Source of the DNA: Doryteuthis pealeii
Lineage: Eukaryota > Mollusca > Cephalopoda > Myopsida > Loliginidae
Reading direction: 5' to 3'
NCBI GenBank assembly: GCA_023376005.1
Contig: CM042141.1
Location: 99,266,097-99,330,096, forward strand
DNA: 64,000 nucleotides
The notes below the pieces were generated by a model. The model made no database searches. It had not been told where the DNA came from and saw nothing but the letters and a program-made list of their open reading frames with translations. The position numbers were made by a program, and so were the translations under genes. Below are positions 44,871-56,315 of the stretch, one piece after another; the first letter of the stretch is position 1; the number at the start of each line of letters is the position of its first letter.

Positions 44871-45234
44871 TAAGCAACCCAAATACGACCAGATATCAAA
44901 AAGGGGATTCTACTTACAGCCCTTACGTTTATTTGTAAACAAACCAACAGATGATTTTTTGATTTGAGAAGTTCACAGGAAGATTTTTTTAAATGATAAA
45001 ACTTAATATTTGCGAAAAATATTATTAAGTTTTAGCATTTTTTAAAATCATACTTTTTAATTTTAAAATCTTAGAGTGAAATTCTAATATCAACAAATCG
45101 TCTATATACCACTAGCAGTGATTTACCTTCTTCATATCGCTGGTGATTATTGTATTTTGTTAATGTTATAAAGATTCCATTTCCTTTCCATCGTCTATTT
45201 GGTTATTTCTCATTTAGTAACCTTTGTTAGGTTA

Positions 45235-45287
45235 CCACAGTGATTTAGTGGGAACCTGTGTTTTTAGTGTAATTTGACCATGACAAA
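45235..45287 (-). repeat. 5S rRNA-derived SINE, 5' fragment
   Basis: On the - strand it reads GTCATGGTCAAATTACACT, then GGTTCCCACTAAATCACTG. This corresponds to the first third of the 5S-derived unit at 55,471. Confidence 0.5.
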
Positions 45288-46560
45288 CATACGAAAAAGA
45301 AGAAGAAGAAGAAAAGACACAAGAAATAAAGTTCAACAGCAATTTTATCTCCCTGATATGAACTTCCAACAACAGCCAAACTTTTTATACAGAAATTCAA
45401 AATGTATATACAGATTTTTATTTTATTTTATCTGGAGCAGTAAACAACAGTCGTGAGTATAAAATGTTTTTTTTTTTTTTTTCAATCGAGTCCAAGTTGA
45501 ATCCACTCAACAACAACAACAATAATAATGATAATAATATTGGAACAAAAAGTTTAAAAGAAAGTCAAATAATTTTCTTTTAATTTGTGCTTTTTTTAGT
45601 AGTTGTCTGGTTAATTGATATCGGAGGAGAATTGATTATAAGCAAATTGAAAATAAAACAAAAAACAAAACAAAAAAATGAAAGAATAGAAATTGAAATG
45701 CAATAAACTGCTGCTGCTGCTGTTGCTTTCATTTTTGGAAATAATCTTTTTTTTTTTAAATTTTTACAACAAAGTATTGAAATTGTACAAATAAAAATGA
45801 TAATAAAAAAAAAAGAAACTAGTTGAAAGCAGTTTGACACCTTTTGGTGCCATTTTTCTTGGTTCATGTTGAATTATTTGAGGAGATTTTGATGCTGTTG
45901 TTGTTAATCAATTGAAATGTAGAAAAGGCAAAAAACAGAAACTAAATAACTAAGGGATTAGAATGTTGAATACTTTTTCTTTTTTTTTTTTCTTTTTTTA
46001 GATGCAGTAGAAATTATTTTTTTCTTCCTTCCTAATGTTATAAAAGAAGCTAGATGCTAAATATAAATACCGATTATTTTATGTTATTTATACATTTTTT
46101 TCTTCAAATCCATTTCTTTATTGGATAAAAAAAAAAAAAAAATGTCAAATATTTTTTAAAAATCCATTTATTGGATCGTTCCTCCCCCACCCCCCAAAAA
46201 TTAAATATATTATTAATTTTTTTTTTTTTTGCAATTTCTAAAAGTTCTCATAAATGTTTTTTAGTAGAAGAAAAACTAAAAAAAAAACAAAGTTTAGATG
46301 TTAAATATAAATACTGATTATTTTATGTTATTCATACATTTTTTTATCTATTAATTCAAAAAAAAAAAAAAAAAAAAAATTATTTATTGGATTTAAAAAA
46401 AAAAAAAATGTCCAAAAATCTTTTTTTTTTTTTTTAATAACTTCTAAAATTTTTCGTTAATTTTTTTTTTTATTAGCGGAAGAAAAAAACTAACAGAATT
46501 CTTGTGCGTGTGTGCTTATGACTAAACTAAGGGACAATAGTTTAAAAAAAAAAAAAACAA
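45288..46560. other. Low-complexity AT-rich intergenic DNA
   Basis: Dominated by poly-A and poly-T runs (A22 near 46,358, A15 near 46,127). There is a small (CTG)n at 45,713-45,727 and a local repeat of TTAAATATAAATACTGATTA (about 46,055 and 46,300). The short frames are not supported as genes. Confidence 0.6.
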
Positions 46561-46665
46561 AAAAAAAAGTTTTATTATACACAATGTCCAGAAAGTCAGT
46601 TTTCACTTTGAAGTCATAAATTCTTTAAAGTGAACTCTGACTTAATTGGCACACTGTATGATAAT
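46561..46665. mobile_element. Fragment of a Tc1/mariner-like element
   Basis: TGTCCAGAAAGTCAGTTTTC followed by AAAGTGAACTCTGACTTAAT forms an imperfect inverted pair of the kind found at mariner ends. No transposase is present. Confidence 0.35.
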
Positions 46666-48049
46666 CCATTTCAGAAACTTTTTGTTTTCCAGGACGTGAC
46701 AGCATTTGATGAAGATAATGGCTAATAAGAAAAAAGAAAGAAAGAGAAAAAGTAAACCCTTTACACGTACTCCAATAATGTGGAGGACAGAAAAAGAAAA
46801 GAAAAAAGACACCAACAAGCTTATCACAGATTCCTGTTTGTTCAGATGATTCTGAGACTGGTGGGGGAGAGGGGCATTTTTTTTGTGCTGTTGCAGTGAA
46901 AAGTAATTTGCAATATTTATGCTACTTTAATCATTTATGATAATAAATTAATACTTTCTAGGAATTATAGGGTGAGAAATTATTAAATATTGAATATGTT
47001 TAATAATATATTATTATTTTATATGTTGATTAATTTTTGTTTAATATTGAAAGAAAAATACTAAACGAAAACTCCATAACTATTATGCAATGTTAAATAA
47101 CAGATAAGAATTGTGAATGTTATAATAAATGTAATATCTTCATTTTAACTGTCTTGATAAATTCTTCTATTAAGAGTCAAAGTTGAAACTTTTTAATAAC
47201 AAAATTTAAAAGGAAATTATATTGAAATCCTATTTAAAGGTATGATAAAGATATAAACAAATAATGAACTAAATACAAAGGTTTTTTTTTTTTTTTAAAT
47301 GATATAGTTTTTTTGTTCTTTTTCTTTCAAAACTTTTATATAAACTGAATACAAATTTGAAATTTTTAAAAAAATTATTAAATAATGTAGTTTTTTTCTT
47401 TCTTTCTAAACTTTTATATGAATCAAATACAAATTTAATATTTCTTTAAAAAATTATTAAATGATATAGTGTTTTTCTTTTTTCCTAATTTTGTTAAAAA
47501 AAAAACAAAAAACATCTATGCAAAAACCTATTTTTTATATATCTAATTTTTTGTTGTAACCAAATATTTAAACAAGTTTGGATAAAATTTGTTTAAAAAT
47601 TGCCTATATATTATATATATATATTGTAACCAAATACTTAAAAAAAAATTTGGATAACTTTTGTTTAAAAACTGCCTTGAACAAATTCTTAGATAATAAA
47701 ATTTGTAAATAAAATTCTTAAATGAATTATTCTGAAATGATAATGACCTTTTTATTAATTTTTCTTAAAAAAAAAAAAATCTATACAAAAACTTGAATCT
47801 ATTTTTCTAACTGAATACCTAAAAAATAATAAAAATATAACTTTAGTTTAAAAATTGCCTTGAGTAAACTTTAAATATAATATATACAATAAACTTTTAA
47901 AAGTTTTAAAACTTTTTAAATCTAGATTTAAAGTGAGATTACTTGTTCTCTTTTTTGTTTGGTTACTTTGTTTAATGGCATATCTACTTTCATGGGTTAC
48001 TTAAAGCCAAAGCTATCTTTGTAGAAGAACACTAGTGATACTATTTAAC
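46666..48049. other. AT-rich intergenic DNA
   Basis: No gene. Three degenerate copies of a block with TTTTTCTTTCTTTCTAAACTTTTATAT (near 47,310, 47,395 and 47,475) suggest an old tandem duplication. A repeat D head fragment lies at about 47,970. Confidence 0.5.
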
Positions 48050-48195
48050 CCATAGCAGTGGGGATAAGGGAGTTCAAACCTTTCCCAAGGGTATTAGTCT
48101 GAAAGTGAACATAATAGAGCGATTGGAGTTCAAACTCACTTACTATGACATCACAATTTAGCACGTTAGCCACTACAGCATGTGGACTGCCCTCC
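48050..48195 (-). repeat. tRNA-derived SINE, family C, 5' part
   Basis: TTCAAACCTTTCCCAAGGGT and the reversed head AGCCACTACAGCATGTGG are recognisable; the 3' body is missing. Confidence 0.55.
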
Positions 48196-48326
48196 AATCT
48201 TCTCTTTTTACTATATCATCTAATTGTTTTAAACTTTTCAAAAACTCAAATAGAAAAAATAGAATACTTTACATTTTTTTTTAAATGGTACAGGTATTTG
48301 GTAATTTGCAATAATTAAACTTAGCA

Positions 48327-48655
48327 GAGATGCTGATAGGTATGTGTCCTGCGTCACTGACACATAAAAATCTAAAAGGATGCAGAAAAATTGTATCCAT
48401 GCATCCCAGTGTTTTCTTTTCTTCCCCTTACATTTCCAGCTAACTGTAAATGCATTTCAATATTTTCTTAGAAACGAATTACACTGTATGGAGTACAAGG
48501 TAGAGGTTAGAAGGCTTTAGTTGTTCATAGATAAAAACTCTGCAATTTATCAAGAAAATTTAGTTGGGATCCATCAAATTTCCCTGGGAATCATTCAAAT
48601 CAAATCCGTGCGTCCCAGGACACACTAAATTAAAAAGCTATCAGCATCACTGGCT
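48327..48655 (+). mobile_element. hAT-like MITE G, complete copy
   Basis: The start CAGAGATGCTGATAGGTATG and end AAAAGCTATCAGCATCACTG are inverted terminal repeats of about 16 bp. It is 329 bp long with no frame. It is the reference copy for the family; the flanking 8-mers (AAACTTAG and GCTCAGCA) do not match. Confidence 0.65.
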
Positions 48656-50425
48656 CAGCATTAATTCAAAATAGTAATATTTCTAGATATGAAAATATAA
48701 ACTATTACAATTTTTAAAAATGTTAGAATTACAAAAGAGAGTTTTTCTTAGAAAATAATATTAATGCTAAAAACAATGACTATTTAAAAATATTTTCAAA
48801 ATTGTCTACAAAAATGAACAAAAATCATCGATGAAGCACAGTAAATGTCCAGATATTAAAAAAAGAAGGAACAAAAAAACGGGTTAGTATATTCAGACCG
48901 AGCATAACCAAATAAAACTTTATTGTAATTGTGTTATAGCAGCAAACTACTAATGAGATTAATAAACTTATTTTTACTAACTAAACTTAGTGTTTACATT
49001 TTCAAATATTTTTGTCAGTATATTATTAAATGTTTTTAGATAAAACACTAAAAACTAAATAAATGTAATAAAATATTGAGAGAAGGGATAAGTTTTGACA
49101 TCAGGACTGCATGTCAAATGTTGTGCCGTTTTAGACAATTCAATTAATGAAATCTATGAAAATTTCAATTCAATTTTCTTTAAAGTTGTTTTAAAAACTT
49201 ATTTGAAAAGTCACTATTATTGTTCAATATATAAAATTGTATATAAAGATATTTGTTGATAAAAAGTTTATGTGAAAATTGAGGATATTTTTTTTTTTTT
49301 CAAAGGCACCAGAAAGTTTTCATTACGAGTAAACGTTTCAAGAGTTGTTGATCTTCCAAGCAAACTTGGAGAATTTGTTGAGTTTTGTGAGGCTAAACAG
49401 AAGAAAAAAACAAAACAAAACAAATGTCTATGAGAGAAAGTGGGGGGGGTCTAAAAAAGGAGAGGGGGGAGTCTGAGAGAGAGAGAGAGAGAGAGAGAAT
49501 CTAAAGATTATTGGAGTTTTAATTGAAATTTCAAATAACAATATTAATTTTTAAGCCTTGTTCAACGACAACAAAAAGAAAGTGTACTAAAAATCCCAGT
49601 ATGTGGGGATTAAACTCCCAACCTTCAGGTGATAGTCTGCTGGACACATGATTGAGGGGGTTAAGATGACAAGTCAAATATCCTAGCAGATATCACCTGG
49701 GGGTTGTGAGTTCAATCCCTGGTTCCAATTCAAACAGAGGTGGGTTGTTTTGTTTTCAGGTCATTTAATGCCAGATCAAACAAAGGACCGAGAGAGAGAG
49801 AGAGGGGGGGGGTAATTGAAATTTCAAATAACAATATTGATTTTTAGACCTTGTTAAAAGACAAAAATAAAGTGTGCTAAAACCCTGGGCTGTGGATTCA
49901 TAAGCAATTGGGGGGGGGGTAACTAGATTCGGAATTGGTAAAATTATGCTGACACTGGCCCCAGTTAAATTTATACTTTTTATGGCCCTAGTTTAGTGTG
50001 TAAAGTTATACATTGCACACTCTTTATAAATAGATTATCAAAAAAATGGTTTTATATTCATTTGTAGGCCATCATCACTTAATTACATTAAGAGGAGTCA
50101 GAGTCAAAGGTTTTGTGTTCCGACTCCACAGCCCTGCTAAAAACAACAGTTACTCAAAGATTAATTTCTTTTTGTATATAATATATAGATATTGGAATTT
50201 ATATCCCACTCTATCTTTAAAAAAAAAATAGATAAGTGAATATATAAGAAATATAAACAACTTGATTGAAAGTAACTGAAAAAAAAAAAACCCAACTTGT
50301 CCTGTTTTTTCTACTTCAATTTAAAACAATTAGATTATTCATCTTATTTATTCTTATAGGCCAGCATCTTTCTTATCACAGTGAGAACAGCTGATAACTA
50401 GATGAAATATTAATTGAATATTTTA
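48656..50425. other. AT-rich intergenic DNA with (GA)n and poly-G tracts
   Basis: (GA)n at 49,476-49,498 and 49,789-49,802 and G-runs near 49,443, 49,804 and 49,908. A block CAAATAACAATATT..TTTTTA..CCTTGTT occurs twice (49,533 and 49,823), pointing to a local duplication of about 290 bp. CTGGGGGTTGTGAGTTCAAT near 49,697 is B-box-like but no full tRNA fold was found. Confidence 0.5.
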
Positions 50426-50429
50426 ACTA

Positions 50430-50559
50430 TATACAAGGTGTCAAAAAAGTATCAAGATTTTTGCACTTTTCAGAATACAAGGTGTGTCAAAAAGTAGAAA
50501 AAATCTTGATACTTTTTGACATACCATGTGTATATATATATATATATATACAAGGTGTG

Positions 50560-50616
<57 letters not shown>

Positions 50617-50790
50617 AGGTGTGTCAAAAAAAATATTGAGATTTTTTGTACTTTTTGACGCACCTTGTATTCTGAAAGAAAAAAACAACAAAAAAGAAAA
50701 AATTCATTAATTTTTCCACAGAATACAAGGTATGTCAAAAAGTTAAAAAAAATCTCAATACTTTTTTGACACACCTTGTATAATTTTTTT
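50430..50790. mobile_element. Nested mariner-type MITEs with GTGTGTCAAAAA ends
   Basis: At least five end sequences occur within 360 bp (ACAAGGTGTGTCAAAAAGTA and its inverse TTTTTGACACACCTTGTAT), plus (TA)n and (CA)n tracts at 50,530-50,620. Several insertions into each other, or unequal exchange, are the simplest reading. The family also occurs at 1,607. Confidence 0.65.
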
Positions 50791-51374
50791 TTTTTTTTTC
50801 AATTATGATTTGGATTTTCTTATTCGTATATTTATAAGAGTAAATAGAATGTTTTCCAGATCTTTAACAATAAGAAAAATAAAAAATCCAACACTAAAAT
50901 CCTTCGCTTTCTCAGTAAACAGTGTCAAAATAATATGTTAAGAATTACAAATTACTTTATTACTATCTAATCTATTTTATTGAACCAAGTATATTTGTTG
51001 GTCCGAAAGTCACCCCTACATATTTTCGGTTTTATGGCATATCAACCGTTTTGGGGTCATTTAATGCTAAATCAAGTAATTTTTAAAAATAAATAAAGGA
51101 CTTAGGTTGCTTACAGTACCTATATTATTTTAGAGGTAAAATAATTACATAATTCAACTTGAAATTGTAGAAAATAATTTAATTTTTAGAGTTAACATAT
51201 TTCCATAACAAATTATATCAAAATAAAAATAATGTCCAGATAATTAAGAATTGGAAATTATTATCTTGAAAGAATAATCTAATTCATTTAAGAATATAGG
51301 GTGGTCCGAAAGTCTTGTCATACCTTCATTTTTTGTTTCAAATGGAAAAATTACATAAGTAAAGTAGGCAGAGT

Positions 51375-51560
51375 AACCTATTGTCGGTATCAGCTGGACA
51401 GCGAGGGAGTCTATTCTCTTTTCACTAGCACTAGACATGGAGGATTGTTTTGGCATTGAGGTGGAGTGTCATACTCCCCATCTTCTCCCCATTTTACCGC
51501 ACAGATCCAAGCTGTGCTACTCATGTGCTGAGTTGGCGAGGGCTGGTATTGAACTGGAAA
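51375..51560 (-). repeat. tRNA-derived SINE, family A
   Basis: AACCTATTGTCGGTATCAGC, then GAGGTGGAGTGTCATACTCC and CTACTCATGTGCTGAGTTGG on the + strand are the reverse of family A. Confidence 0.7.
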
Positions 51561-51654
51561 TCTTGTGGTTTTGAGGTATTTTACAACTAGAAAATAATTT
51601 AATTTTTAAAGATTTTTTTTTTTTTTTTTTAGAGGTAAAATAATTACATAACTT

Positions 51655-51715
51655 ATATATTATGCTAAAAGTGGCTACCCAGCGTCAACTGGGTAGAGGG
51701 GAAGTAAAAACCTTG
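51655..51715 (-). mobile_element. Helitron-like 3' end fragment, copy 3
   Basis: GCTACCCAGCGTCAACTGGG followed by TAGAGGGGAAG is the reverse of the hairpin end at 2,769-2,801 and 11,760-11,791. Confidence 0.4.
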
Positions 51716-52490
51716 TGTATTGATTAGTTTACTTTTAAAATTTACAAATACTGGACATTTTTAAGTAGAATTTCAATGCAGAGATTTAAAAAAAAAAAAA
51801 AAAAAGTAATGAAAGTTAAAAGAATATGTAGAGGGTGACAAGACTTTTGGACTACCCTATAGATTAATTTCCATCGTGGTCCAAAAGTCTTGTCACCACA
51901 ACATATTTTTGTTAGAGGTAAAATAATTACATAACATATTATATAATCAAAACAAAAACGTAATGAAAATTAAAAGAATATGTAGGGAGTGGCAAGACTT
52001 TCGGACCACCCTATAGATTAATGTCCATCGTGGTCCAAAAGTCTTGTCACCACAACATATTTTTGTTAGAGGTAAAATAATTACATAACATATTATATAA
52101 TCAAAACAAAAACGTAATGAAAATTAAAAGAATATGTAGGGGGTGACAAGACTTTCGGACCACCCTATAGACTTAATTTTTTTTTAAGCAAAGATTTGTA
52201 TAAAAAGAAAAAAAAATTTCTTTTTACTTTTACGAATCAAAATTAGAATAAATTGAGATTAAATATTTGTTTTTATTTATTAAGCATTTAAAAATGTTAT
52301 CATGTTTATATAATTCCCATAATTTCCCTTTTGTCTTGTTAAAAAGAATTAAAAAAAAAAGTCTTAAATCATTTACTGGATTCTTGTGTCTTTTCTTTTT
52401 TGTTATTAAAATATTCAAAGACCAAAATGGCCTTAACTACAGCTTGTATAATTGTATTGTACAAAATAGTCCAAAAGTTTTGTCACCCCT

Positions 52491-52613
52491 TGTAATAAGT
52501 AATTGAGAGTTACCTCCCCTTTGGAGAACTCAATAGTGAAGACTATATAAACTCTCAGTAAGTGTAACAATTATTCTTAGTAGAATAAAGCTTTTCAAAG
52601 TCTATCGGTGTTA
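52491..52613 (+). mobile_element. Candidate solo LTR, diverged copy
   Basis: It carries TGTAATAAGTAATTGAGAGT, CCTTTGGAGAACTCAATAG, GACTATATAAACTCTCAGTA and AGAATAAAGCTTTTCAAAG, colinear with 26,207-26,352 but lacking a 22 bp segment near its start. Confidence 0.45.
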
Positions 52614-52769
52614 AGATATAATATATAATTTATGTAATTATTTTACCCCTAACAAAAATATGTAGGGTTGACAAGATTTTCGGACCACCGTGTACATTAA
52701 TCTACAGGTTGGTCCGAAAGTCTTGTCACCCTTTACTAAAATTTAACTCCTAATTAAAAGTGGAAAAAA

Positions 52770-53035
52770 AAAAGTTGGCAGAGTGACCTATTATCGGTAT
52801 CAACCAGACAGTGAGGGAGTCTATCCCTTTTTAGCTAGTGCGAGACCAGGGAGATTGTTTTTGCTGAGGTGGATTGCCACACCTACCGTCAACTTCTCTT
52901 TTTACTGCACAGATCAGATTTCCCTAATCTATGCTACTCATACGCTGAGTTGGTGAGGACCAGTATCAAACTAGTAACCTTGCGATTCTTAGATGGGTAC
53001 TCTACTGATTGAGCTAAGCCAGACACTTTTTGATT
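52770..53035 (-). repeat. tRNA-derived SINE, family A
   Basis: It starts TGACCTATTATCGGTATCAA and runs to the head TAAGAATCGCAAGG (- strand) and TCTACTGATTGAGCTAAGCC (+ strand), the reverse of a tRNA-like A box. It is nearly full length. Confidence 0.75.
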
Positions 53036-53225
53036 AATTATCTATAAATCAATTAATCAACCATATTTACATGAAATAAGCTGCTGGAAATGAAATAAAA
53101 AAATTATATTATCATTATTATTATTATAAATTATAATTAATGATATATATTATATTATTAAAAATAAAAATAATCAAAGTTAAAACAATATGTAATGGTG
53201 ACAAGACTTTCGGACCACCCTATAT

Positions 53226-53320
53226 GTATTTTCCCAACCTGTCCGCCACAGGTAGGATGTGGGGGGGCAATCCAGCAAGGATTGCACTTGTAAAATAGAG
53301 TTGTAATTTAGTCAATACTT
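53226..53320 (-). repeat. tRNA-derived SINE, family B, truncated
   Basis: TTTCCCAACCTGTCCGCCAC, then GGTAGGATGTG and CCAGCAAGGATTGCACTTGT; the tRNA-like head is missing. Confidence 0.65.
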
Positions 53321-54982
53321 GAATCAATCTGTCTTGGACCAACCTTTGCATTAAATAAAAAGGGAGGGGGTTAGTGAGGGAGGGGGTTACAATTGTGCAA
53401 AAAAAAAAAAAAAAGATAAAAATGCATTGGAGCATCGACAATTAATTAGGACCGTCTCTTCTTATCTGGGTATTTAAAAAAACATTTTTTTTTTTTTTAC
53501 TCAAGAAGAGCAGAATCACACAACTTGGCAGTTAATAGCAAACAAGGTCAAGTGAGGTGGATGGGGGTCAGGTTATATCTGTTTGCTTTTTTTTTGTGCA
53601 ATTCCAAAAGCATTTTAACCCCCCCCCCTCCGCCACTAAACAACTCTTTTTTTTTTTATTTTTTGTTTTAAATAATATAACAATATTAATGAGTTTTGCA
53701 AGATTCTCTAAAATATCCGAAAGAAAAACTAATTAACATAATATGTACAATTATTTTACAAAACTTTTTACTTTCCAATATTTATCAGGAAAAAAAAAAA
53801 AAAAGTGAAAATAAATTAAACTGTTAACAAGATTTGAACTCAAAACCAGCTTATCTTTTTGGTAAGATGTTGGTTGTTTATTCCTTATATAGCTGTTCGA
53901 TTGCTATGCTAAAAAAGATATTAAGTTTCTAAGCCGATTAATCAGCAACATTGTCGATGGAAGACGGAAAAAACATTTGTTCAGTTCAGAGAAACCAATT
54001 TGTAATTGTTTTTAAATTTACTTGGATTAGAAAATAAAAAAAATAAAAATGTTTTTCACAGGGAGTAAAAAAGTTTTTTTTTTTTTTTTTATACTAAATT
54101 CCACCAAAAATTGGAATTAGTAATTTTATGGCAGTTGCTGATTAACAGTTTGTTTGTTGTTTTTTGTTTTTGTTTTTTAATTAGGAAAAAAAAAGAAGAC
54201 TGTCTCATTGTCTAAAAGGAGAACAAAAATTATTAAAATTCTTCCTCTTATTAATAACAAAAAAAAAAAGACATTTAAAATTTTTGGGTAAGTAATATTG
54301 AAATCCAGTTATAAATTGGTGGTGTATGAACAAAAATCCAAATGGACATTGTAATAATTTTAAAAGTAAATAAATTTAATTGGACTCATTAACCCTGCAT
54401 TAGTCCCCCCCCCGCGGGATGGTTTTGGCACCACACATTTAAAAAAAAAAAAAAAAGAAGTTAATAATTCCTAACTTGCAATTTGATTATTTCTTGAGTT
54501 CTTTCCACTGACCTGTTTAACTCTTAACGTTCTATACCGCCTCATTCCACCCAGCCAGAAGTCATTAATTTTCCTAATCTACCCCAAATGATAGCCTTTG
54601 TTTGAATGTAATATTAAACATATTTAGAAGTCTTTGATTTAAGGGAAATAATTCTCAACAGGATGTTAAGAGTTAAGTGAAAGCATTGAGCATGTACAGT
54701 GACATAGTCTTGGCTCAGCTGTAATGAAATATACGTTTTTTTTTTCTTTCTTTCTTTTTGACTACATTACATAAAATATATAGCATAAGTTTATGTAACA
54801 AATTTATAGTAACTATCAGTTCAATTAATAATCATAGATAAGTATTAATCTATATCATATTCTAACAGAGATTAAATCATATGTTATTTTTTTCCTATTG
54901 ATTATCATTATACATAAAAAAGTTTTTTTAAAACCAACATATAATGGAGTATCCTGGGGGTATTTTCCAAATAGATGCGATC

Positions 54983-54985
<3 letters not shown>
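53321..54985. other. AT-rich intergenic DNA, no gene recognised
   Basis: Poly-T and poly-C tracts dominate. The block TCCACCCAGCCAGAAGTCAT with GAAGTCTTTGATTTAAGGGA (54,555-54,650) matches the A3-specific segment at 34,195-34,255, so it is a dispersed repeat. Confidence 0.5.
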
Positions 54986-55020
<35 letters not shown>

Positions 55021-55135
55021 GGCTATATACCTTTAGAAAATAAATTTATTTTGACTTTGCTGTCTCATCAGTTCTGTTTTTGTTTTTTTTTAAAATTTAT
55101 TTTCAAAGGTATATATCTTTTATTTCTTTCTAAAT
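54986..55135 (-). mobile_element. Penelope-like terminal fragment with a hammerhead-like core, decayed
   Basis: On the - strand it reads ACTGATGAGACAGCAAAGTC followed by AAAATAAA. CTGATGA is followed by a perfect GAC/GTC stem with an AGCAAA loop. The next four bases should be GAAA but are AAAA, so the core is disabled. It is flanked by (TA)n and an inverted GGTATATA(G/T)C pair. The resemblance to type I hammerheads of Penelope-like elements is suggestive only. Confidence 0.45.
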
Positions 55136-55259
55136 GTATATATCCTTTATTTATTTATAATACTCCGTATATGTAAAAATATATACACAAATCTTTATAT
55201 GTATGTTTGAGTTCTCAATTTTGGTTGAATCCTATCAAAGTAACATTTAATATCATCCA

Positions 55260-55292
<33 letters not shown>
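55260..55292. repeat. (TA)n microsatellite
   Basis: About 14 TA units. Confidence 0.9.
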
Positions 55293-55296
<4 letters not shown>

Positions 55297-55470
55297 TCAT
55301 TTTATTCTATTCTATTAGATAAATAATATCCATCTACAAGACAATCAATCTGTTCATCAGTGACTGCAGAGATATATACTCAAGCAGCAGTATGAGTATT
55401 GTTAACTATCTTAACTGGTATTAAAAAAAGTTATCCCCCCCCCTCCCCAACTTAATGGACTGTTCCTAGC

Positions 55471-55584
55471 AGCAGTACCTGTTGTTGCTTAAGTGGTCAC
55501 CCAATTAAGTATTAAACTTGCTTATTACTGCTTAACTTTGATGATCTAGCGGGAACCAGTGTTTTCAGTGTGACTTGGTTGTAA
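55471..55584 (-). repeat. 5S rRNA-derived SINE, near full-length unit
   Basis: On the - strand it reads TACAACCAAGTCACACTGAA, AACACTGGTTCCCGCTAGAT, CATCAAAGTTAAGCAGTAAT, then TACTTAATTGGGTGACCACT and AGGTACTGC. Position by position this follows the ~120-base metazoan 5S rRNA: TACGACCATACCAC.., GGTTC.CGTC.GATCA, AAGTTAAGCA, TACTTGGATGGGTGACC and GGTGCTG. It is too diverged for a functional gene. Copies at 38,984, 39,298 and 45,235 support a 5S-headed SINE family. Confidence 0.75.
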
Positions 55585-55799
55585 TTCATTGGGGTATGTA
55601 AACACCTTACAAGACCAACCCAATTCAAATAACATAACAGAGACTAATACACGGTTAAATCGTCCTATTATTTAGAAAATAAATTTTGTCCATTTTTTTT
55701 TTGTATTGAAAGAAAAGGTTTTATTTTTTTTCTTCAAAATGTGCCTTTTCTAAAATCAGAACTTGATTCTAGCCAAATGGTTAATCTACCTTTAGACAG

Positions 55800-56315
55800 A
55801 TATTCAAACTTTGTATTATCCTAATTGTTTTGACTGTTGTCCTCATCTTTATTGTTATATACCCAATGTTTCGGCTGATATACCATCCAGCTTCCTTCAG
55901 GTGTTTCTTGTCAAATTCAGGAACCGTTTTGTCAAACCAAACCCTTTATTTAATCCATTGGGATAATTTGTTCTCATCCCGTTAACATAGCTTAACACTT
56001 GTCACCAGTTATGGTTAAGTATTCTATATTATTGTCACCTGTAGTCAGGACTGAACCTGCAATCTCCAGATGATTGTCACTTAAAACTGTATTAACTGAA
56101 CCCCTTATATCTGTTATGCCATGTGTCCAACTGGAATGAGAACGATCAACCTCAATGGATTAAATAAACAGTTCCATTCAAAATGCTGTTAAGGCTTTCG
56201 ATTCCGACAGGAAGGTTCCTGACTTCAACAAGAAATACCTGAAGAAGGCTGTAGGCAACATCAGCCAAAGATGAGAGCAACAGTCTGAAAAAATCTGAAT
56301 AATACAAATTATCTT
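55800..56315. mobile_element. Penelope-like foldback pair
   Basis: The left half (- strand) carries CACCTGAAGGAAGCTGGATG..ATCAGCCGAAACATTGGG and the right half (+ strand, 56,220-56,300) CAAGAAATACCTGAAGAAGG..CATCAGCCAAAGATGAG. Both are followed by AACAATAAA- or GACAACAGTC-type ends. The halves face each other as at 15,660-15,905, separated by unrelated sequence. Confidence 0.55.

Larger units (their letters stand above)
50998..53225. mobile_element. Cluster of MITE ends of the GGTCCGAAAGTCTTGTCAC family
   Basis: The motif GTCCGAAAGTCTTGTCACC or its inverse GACAAGACTTTCGGACCACC occurs at about 51,000, 51,303, 51,837, 51,876, 51,989, 52,029, 52,144, 52,470, 52,672, 52,710 and 53,200. Adjacent inverse ends bracket short units (for example 51,876-52,012 and 52,029-52,168, which are near-identical tandem units of about 150 bp). 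SINE A copies and an LTR-like sequence are nested inside. Confidence 0.75.

Noticed and set aside
55471..55584. Possible functional 5S rRNA gene
   Set aside because: Too many substitutions across all promoter boxes and no terminator T-run at the right place; the copies form a dispersed family.
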